Source: Bacteroidota bacterium
GTDB lineage: Bacteria; Bacteroidota; Bacteroidia; Flavobacteriales; Weeksellaceae
Direction of reading: 5' to 3'
Assembly: GCA_023460855.1 (NCBI GenBank)
Contig: JAEWOS010000006.1
Span: forward strand, 124,001-188,000
Length of the DNA: 64,000 bases
The stretch's first letter is position 1. Each line of letters begins with the position of its first letter. The position numbers were made by a program, and so were the translations under genes. The notes under the pieces were generated by a model that saw only the letters and a list, made by a program, of their open reading frames with translations, made no database searches and was not told where the DNA came from. Below are positions 60,907 to 64,000 of the stretch, one piece after another.

Positions 60907-61574
60907 GAAATTCAATATTATTTTTTGGTTTAGTATTCATTTCTAGCTTTTTAAATGCGCAGCGATACGAATTCGATTATTTGCTCCAATGGTCCACAAC
61001 AACCAAGTTTGGCACGAGTAACAGATTGTATTTTATAAATAGTAATAATCCCAATTATCGTATTTTAATATTTGATCAACCAGATGGACAACTCTACGCC
61101 TGGCTGGAAGATTATGCTGATACAGATAAACATGTGAGGCATGTATTTAACGTTGTTGTTACAGATCCGTCATCTGGAAAATATCGGTTTATTTATGGTA
61201 GCACCTATAAAACCGGCAATTATGGCCATATAAAAATGGGCAAATTGCAATTGAAAAAGATTGATCACAATTTTTACGCTATTTCCATTTATAACACAAA
61301 AGGTTCGCAAATGCCTTACGCTTCTTTTGAATTTTACCTCGAAGAAAGTGATGACCTGATTCTTTTTAATAACATGGAAAATCCAAAATACCTGCTGTTT
61401 CAACCATTAATTGAGGCCGCTCTACCGAAAGATAAAAAGTATACAATTACGCGATACATAACTAAAAATACCTACGGAACAGCCTCGGATGAAAAGCTAA
61501 TCAGCAAACAAAAAATTGCGCTTACGCTGGAAGTGACTGCCGACCAGCTCAGATTCAAAACAAAGAAAAATTAA
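60903..61574 (+). CDS. Secreted hypothetical protein, paralogue A
   Basis: A 223-residue protein with a signal peptide (MRNSILFFGLVFISSFLNAQ). Strand-like segments dominate; no known domain. It has a closely similar but broken neighbour at 61581, so it is the intact member of a local family. Its start overlaps the glycosylase stop by ATGA. Function unknown. Confidence 0.7.
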   Translation: MRNSILFFGLVFISSFLNAQRYEFDYLLQWSTTTKFGTSNRLYFINSNNPNYRILIFDQPDGQLYAWLEDYADTDKHVRHVFNVVVTDPSSGKYRFIYGSTYKTGNYGHIKMGKLQLKKIDHNFYAISIYNTKGSQMPYASFEFYLEESDDLILFNNMENPKYLLFQPLIEAALPKDKKYTITRYITKNTYGTASDEKLISKQKIALTLEVTADQLRFKTKKN

Positions 61575-61580
61575 AAATTT

Positions 61581-62236
61581 ATGAAATCAATTATCTGGAT
61601 TTTGTTTTTACTTGCAGGTTGTTATTTCTATTGCCAGACCTACACATTTGATCATTTTATTGAATACAATTCCTGCAGGAAGGGTGACGGCGGAAAACCC
61701 GTGTTTTACAGGATTGTTTCCACCAAAAAAAATGCTTCCTATAGTATGGGCTTGTATTTTGCACATCATCACAAAAGTGCCAGCATTGCCGATTATGACA
61801 CGGAATTATTTCATACTTTTTCAGTGAAGCAGATCGGCGATGAATTCACTTTCCGGTATGAGGGTAGCAGAAAATGATGTTCATCAATAAATTTCTTTAT
61901 GATAAAATAGAAATTGCACCCGGGAAAAATCCAGACAGTTATGAGCTGGAACTATGCGCCGGGAAAAATGACAGAAGATACAGGCGTAAACTCCTGGTAG
62001 AAATTGAAAAATCTGATTATGCACTTGGTAACGAACTGCTTATTGATTATCACAAAAGCCAGGTTGAAAATATCACAACAGCGCTTGCGAACTATCTAAA
62101 GACCGACAAATTTATCATCCGAAAATCAGCATTCAAATATTTGGGAAGTGAAGGAGAATGTATGCAGATTGTGAAAAATCATCCATTGGAACTAACCATC
62201 GAACTTCCTGAAAAACTGGTGATAAATGAGCGTTAA
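61581..62236 (+). pseudogene. Frameshifted paralogue of the preceding secreted protein
   Basis: Two frames (61581-61877, 98 codons, and 61874-62236, 120 codons) together match the 223-residue neighbour from end to end: YTFDHFIEY against YEFDYLLQW near the start, FTFRYEGSRK against YRFIYGSTYK in the middle, ELTIELPEKLVI against ALTLEVTADQLRF at the end. The shift is at GAAAATGA around 61871-61877. A real mutation, a sequencing error and ribosomal frameshifting or coupled translation through ATGA are all possible. Confidence 0.7.
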
Positions 62237-62542
62237 GTGCGTAACTGCCCAATTTGCATCAGGATAATAAGCGAAATCTGAAACTGAAAGAATCAAACAA
62301 ATTGTGGAGAGACTGCTTTCGTTCATCTTTCATTTCCTATTTTTACTTTGGTTTCCGCCTCTCCGGTAAACACAGGAAATTCTAATTCAGACAAACTGAA
62401 AGGATTGAAAAAAATTGTAAAACTTTTATGAGAAAATTAATCTGGATTTTATTTTAAAAGCTGCCGGCAAAATTGGACTTGACATTCGCTTCGTGATGTC
62501 GTATCTTTGCACTTCGAAATTTTTAAACCGTAATTTAAAAAA
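62237..62542. other. 306-base gap with a remnant of a third paralogue
   Basis: No full gene. At 62428-62457 the frame MRKLIWILF followed by a stop resembles the signal peptides of the two preceding paralogues (MKSIIWILFLLAG). The preceding ATGA arrangement, ending a frame at TTTTATGA, also copies the 60903 junction. The queA promoter is near 62479. Confidence 0.4.
62479..62509 (+). promoter_or_regulatory. Promoter of queA
   Basis: TTG at 62479-62481, a 20-base spacer and TATCTTTG at 62502-62509; full Bacteroidota consensus. The ATG is 33 bases downstream. Confidence 0.7.
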
Positions 62543-63592
62543 ATGAAGACTTCAGATTTCAATTTCCACCTTCCGGAAGAACTGCTTGCAGAACATCCTG
62601 CAGAGCACCGCGATGATGCAAAACTCATGGTTCTGGACCGCAAAACCGAAACCATCGAGCATAAACTTTTTAAAGATGTCATCAATTATTTCGATGAGGG
62701 TGATCTTTTTATATTCAACAACACCAAGGTTTTTCCGGCACGTCTTTACGGAAATAAGGAAAAAACCGGAGCGAAAATCGAAGTGTTCCTGCTTCGCGAA
62801 CTAGATAAAGAAACGCGTGTCTGGGATGTACTCGTAGATCCTGCACGTAAAATCAGAATTGGCAACAAACTGTTCTTTACCGAAGACGAATCTTTGGTAG
62901 CAGAAGTGATCGATAATACCACCTCCCGCGGAAGAACTTTGAGATTTCTCTACGATGGTTCTTACGAAGAATTCCGCGCAAAACTGAAAGAACTAGGTGA
63001 AACACCACTTCCGAAATATATCAAGAGAGAAGTAGAGCCGGAAGACGCAGAACGTTACCAGACGATTTATGCAAAAGTGGAAGGTGCTGTAGCTGCACCG
63101 ACTGCCGGTCTGCATTTTTCCCGTCACCTGATGAAAAGACTCGAAATTAAAGGTGTTGATTTTGCCGAAGTAACGCTTCACGTTGGTTTGGGAACCTTTA
63201 ATCCGATTGAAGTGGAAGATCTTTCCAAGCATAAAATGGAAAGCGAGGAAGCAATTATTGATGCGGCGAATGCGGCGAAAATAAACCTGGCTGTTGAAGA
63301 AGGACGCAGAGTTTGCGCTGTGGGAACAACTACAATGCGTGCTATAGAAACTTCCGTTTCTTCCAACAGAAAGATTTCTGAATATCACGGCTGGACCAAC
63401 AAATTCATTTTCCCGCCGCACGATTTTGGGGTTGCCAACGCAATGATCACCAATTTCCACACACCTAAATCAACACTGTTGATGATGATTGCAGCGTTTG
63501 CCGGAAAAGATTTCTTAATGCGCGCATACGAAGAAGCGATTAAAGAAAAATATAAGTTCTATTCTTACGGAGATGCGATGCTGATTCTGTAG
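62543..63592 (+). CDS. queA: tRNA preQ1(34) S-adenosylmethionine ribosyltransferase-isomerase
   Basis: A 349-residue enzyme of queuosine synthesis that transfers the ribosyl group of SAM to preQ1 in tRNA. Motifs: FNFHLPEELLAEHPAEHRDDAKLM, FNNTKVFPARL, TAGLHFSRHLM, THVGLGTF-type segment (LHVGLGTFNPIEVED), GTTTMRAIET and TNFHTPKSTLLMM. Full length. It has a strong promoter and is followed by rlmN. Confidence 0.97.
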   Translation: MKTSDFNFHLPEELLAEHPAEHRDDAKLMVLDRKTETIEHKLFKDVINYFDEGDLFIFNNTKVFPARLYGNKEKTGAKIEVFLLRELDKETRVWDVLVDPARKIRIGNKLFFTEDESLVAEVIDNTTSRGRTLRFLYDGSYEEFRAKLKELGETPLPKYIKREVEPEDAERYQTIYAKVEGAVAAPTAGLHFSRHLMKRLEIKGVDFAEVTLHVGLGTFNPIEVEDLSKHKMESEEAIIDAANAAKINLAVEEGRRVCAVGTTTMRAIETSVSSNRKISEYHGWTNKFIFPPHDFGVANAMITNFHTPKSTLLMMIAAFAGKDFLMRAYEEAIKEKYKFYSYGDAMLIL

Positions 63593-63612
63593 AAATTTCG
63601 AATTGTAAATTT

Positions 63613-63662
63613 TAAATTTTAGATTGGGTTTACATTTGCTGTATTTCCTGATCTAAAATTTA
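63613..63662. repeat. 12-bp inverted repeat between queA and rlmN
   Basis: TAAATTTTAGAT at 63613-63624 and its exact inverse ATCTAAAATTTA at 63651-63662, loop of 26 bases. AT-rich, so a weak hairpin; it contains a -7 box TACATTTG (63631-63638) in the loop. Confidence 0.5.
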
Positions 63663-63683
63663 TTATTTTAAAGCTAAATCATT

Positions 63684-64000
63684 TTGAAAGATATCCGCAC
63701 ATTATCACTCGAACAGTTAACCGGTTACTTTAAGGAAATCGGCGAAAAACCGTTTCGTGCCAAACAGGTTTACGACTGGCTCTGGAGTAAAAATCTCCAT
63801 TCGATTGATGAAATGACGAATCTCTCGAAAGAACTGCGCGACAAACTTTCTCAGGAATTCATGATCAATCCGGTATCTGTTGATCAGCTGCAGAAATCGA
63901 AGGACGGAACGATTAAGAACGGTGTAAAATTACATGACGGACTTTTGGTGGAATCCGTGTTAATTCCGACTGAATCCCGAACTACGGCCTGCGTTTCATC
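63684..64000 (+). CDS. rlmN: 23S rRNA (adenine2503-C2)-methyltransferase, 5' part
   Basis: Partial gene that runs off the window end; 105 codons are present, from TTG at 63684. The opening KDIRTLSLEQLTGYF, then FRAKQVYDWLW, LSKELRDKLSQEF, VKLHDGLLVESVLIPTESRTTACVS matches the RlmN N-terminus just before its radical-SAM cluster. RlmN methylates A2503 of 23S rRNA and A37 of some tRNAs. The first codon is a non-ATG start, so simple ATG-based ORF searches would miss it. Confidence 0.88.
   Translation, partial: MKDIRTLSLEQLTGYFKEIGEKPFRAKQVYDWLWSKNLHSIDEMTNLSKELRDKLSQEFMINPVSVDQLQKSKDGTIKNGVKLHDGLLVESVLIPTESRTTACVS

Noticed and set aside
1..64000. CRISPR arrays, tRNA or rRNA genes
   Set aside because: No regularly spaced repeats were seen and gaps are too short for rRNA; no tRNA cloverleaf was recognised by eye. 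A covariance scan would settle small RNAs.

Overview
The window is a gene-dense piece of a Bacteroidota chromosome, most likely family Weeksellaceae (Chryseobacterium group). Three things point there: promoters of the TAnnTTTG (-7) / TTG (-33) type instead of TATAAT, few Shine-Dalgarno sequences, and family content such as PorQ of the type IX secretion system, DUF4290, DUF4136, DUF5522, SusC-like TonB receptors, S9 peptidases and a serine-palmitoyltransferase-like alpha-oxoamine synthase. No rRNA, tRNA, CRISPR array, insertion sequence or prophage was seen. About 58 protein genes are called, two of them missing from ordinary ORF searches (a 58-residue DUF5522 protein and a TTG-started rlmN cut by the window end).

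Layout. 1-5 kb: an FecCD/FecE-type ABC transporter fused by overlap to a TlpA-like lipoprotein gene, then a divergent reductase/DUF218/SDR run. 5-9.7 kb: a BamA/TamA-family protein and an SpoU RNA methyltransferase whose 5' ends overlap, then an envelope-stress-like YtxH/holin-like group. 9.7-14 kb: cmk-porQ and pyrH-frr. 14-21 kb: sucA, a nucleoside phosphorylase, SUI1, then an alpha-oxoamine synthase plus a cystathionine-beta-synthase-like enzyme, a pair that fits sulfonolipid (capnine) synthesis. 21-30 kb: a giant DUF2723 membrane protein, era, DoxX, an S9 peptidase and a MATE pump. 30-38 kb: ndk, small envelope proteins, an S41 protease, an MFS pump, tatA, PAP2, TPR, rlmH and YihY. 38-42 kb: nhaA and the RelA/SpoT homologue. 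42-48 kb: a TonB receptor and beta-helix lipoprotein divergent from a PhoB/PhoR-like two-component system, with 11-bp-period direct repeats in between. 48-52 kb: an acidic-tailed pRiA4b-type protein, an anchored GH13 enzyme, rimO and two small proteins. 52-55.5 kb: a four-gene operon joining an ECF-S-like membrane protein, a THEP1-type NTPase fused to MobA, FdhD and a small unknown protein. 55.5-64 kb: murA-DUF4290, an S9 peptidase, MgtC, a hypoxanthine-DNA-glycosylase-type protein, a decaying set of paralogous secreted proteins, queA and the start of rlmN.

Most of the window is housekeeping. The parts most worth following up are the ECF-like/THEP1-MobA/FdhD operon, the two-component locus with its PhoB-like repeats, the probable sulfonolipid pair, the overlapping divergent starts at 7.6 kb, a possible small RNA near 29.9 kb and the frameshifted paralogue near 61.9 kb. 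All functional calls come from reading the sequence and remembered family motifs; no database search was run.
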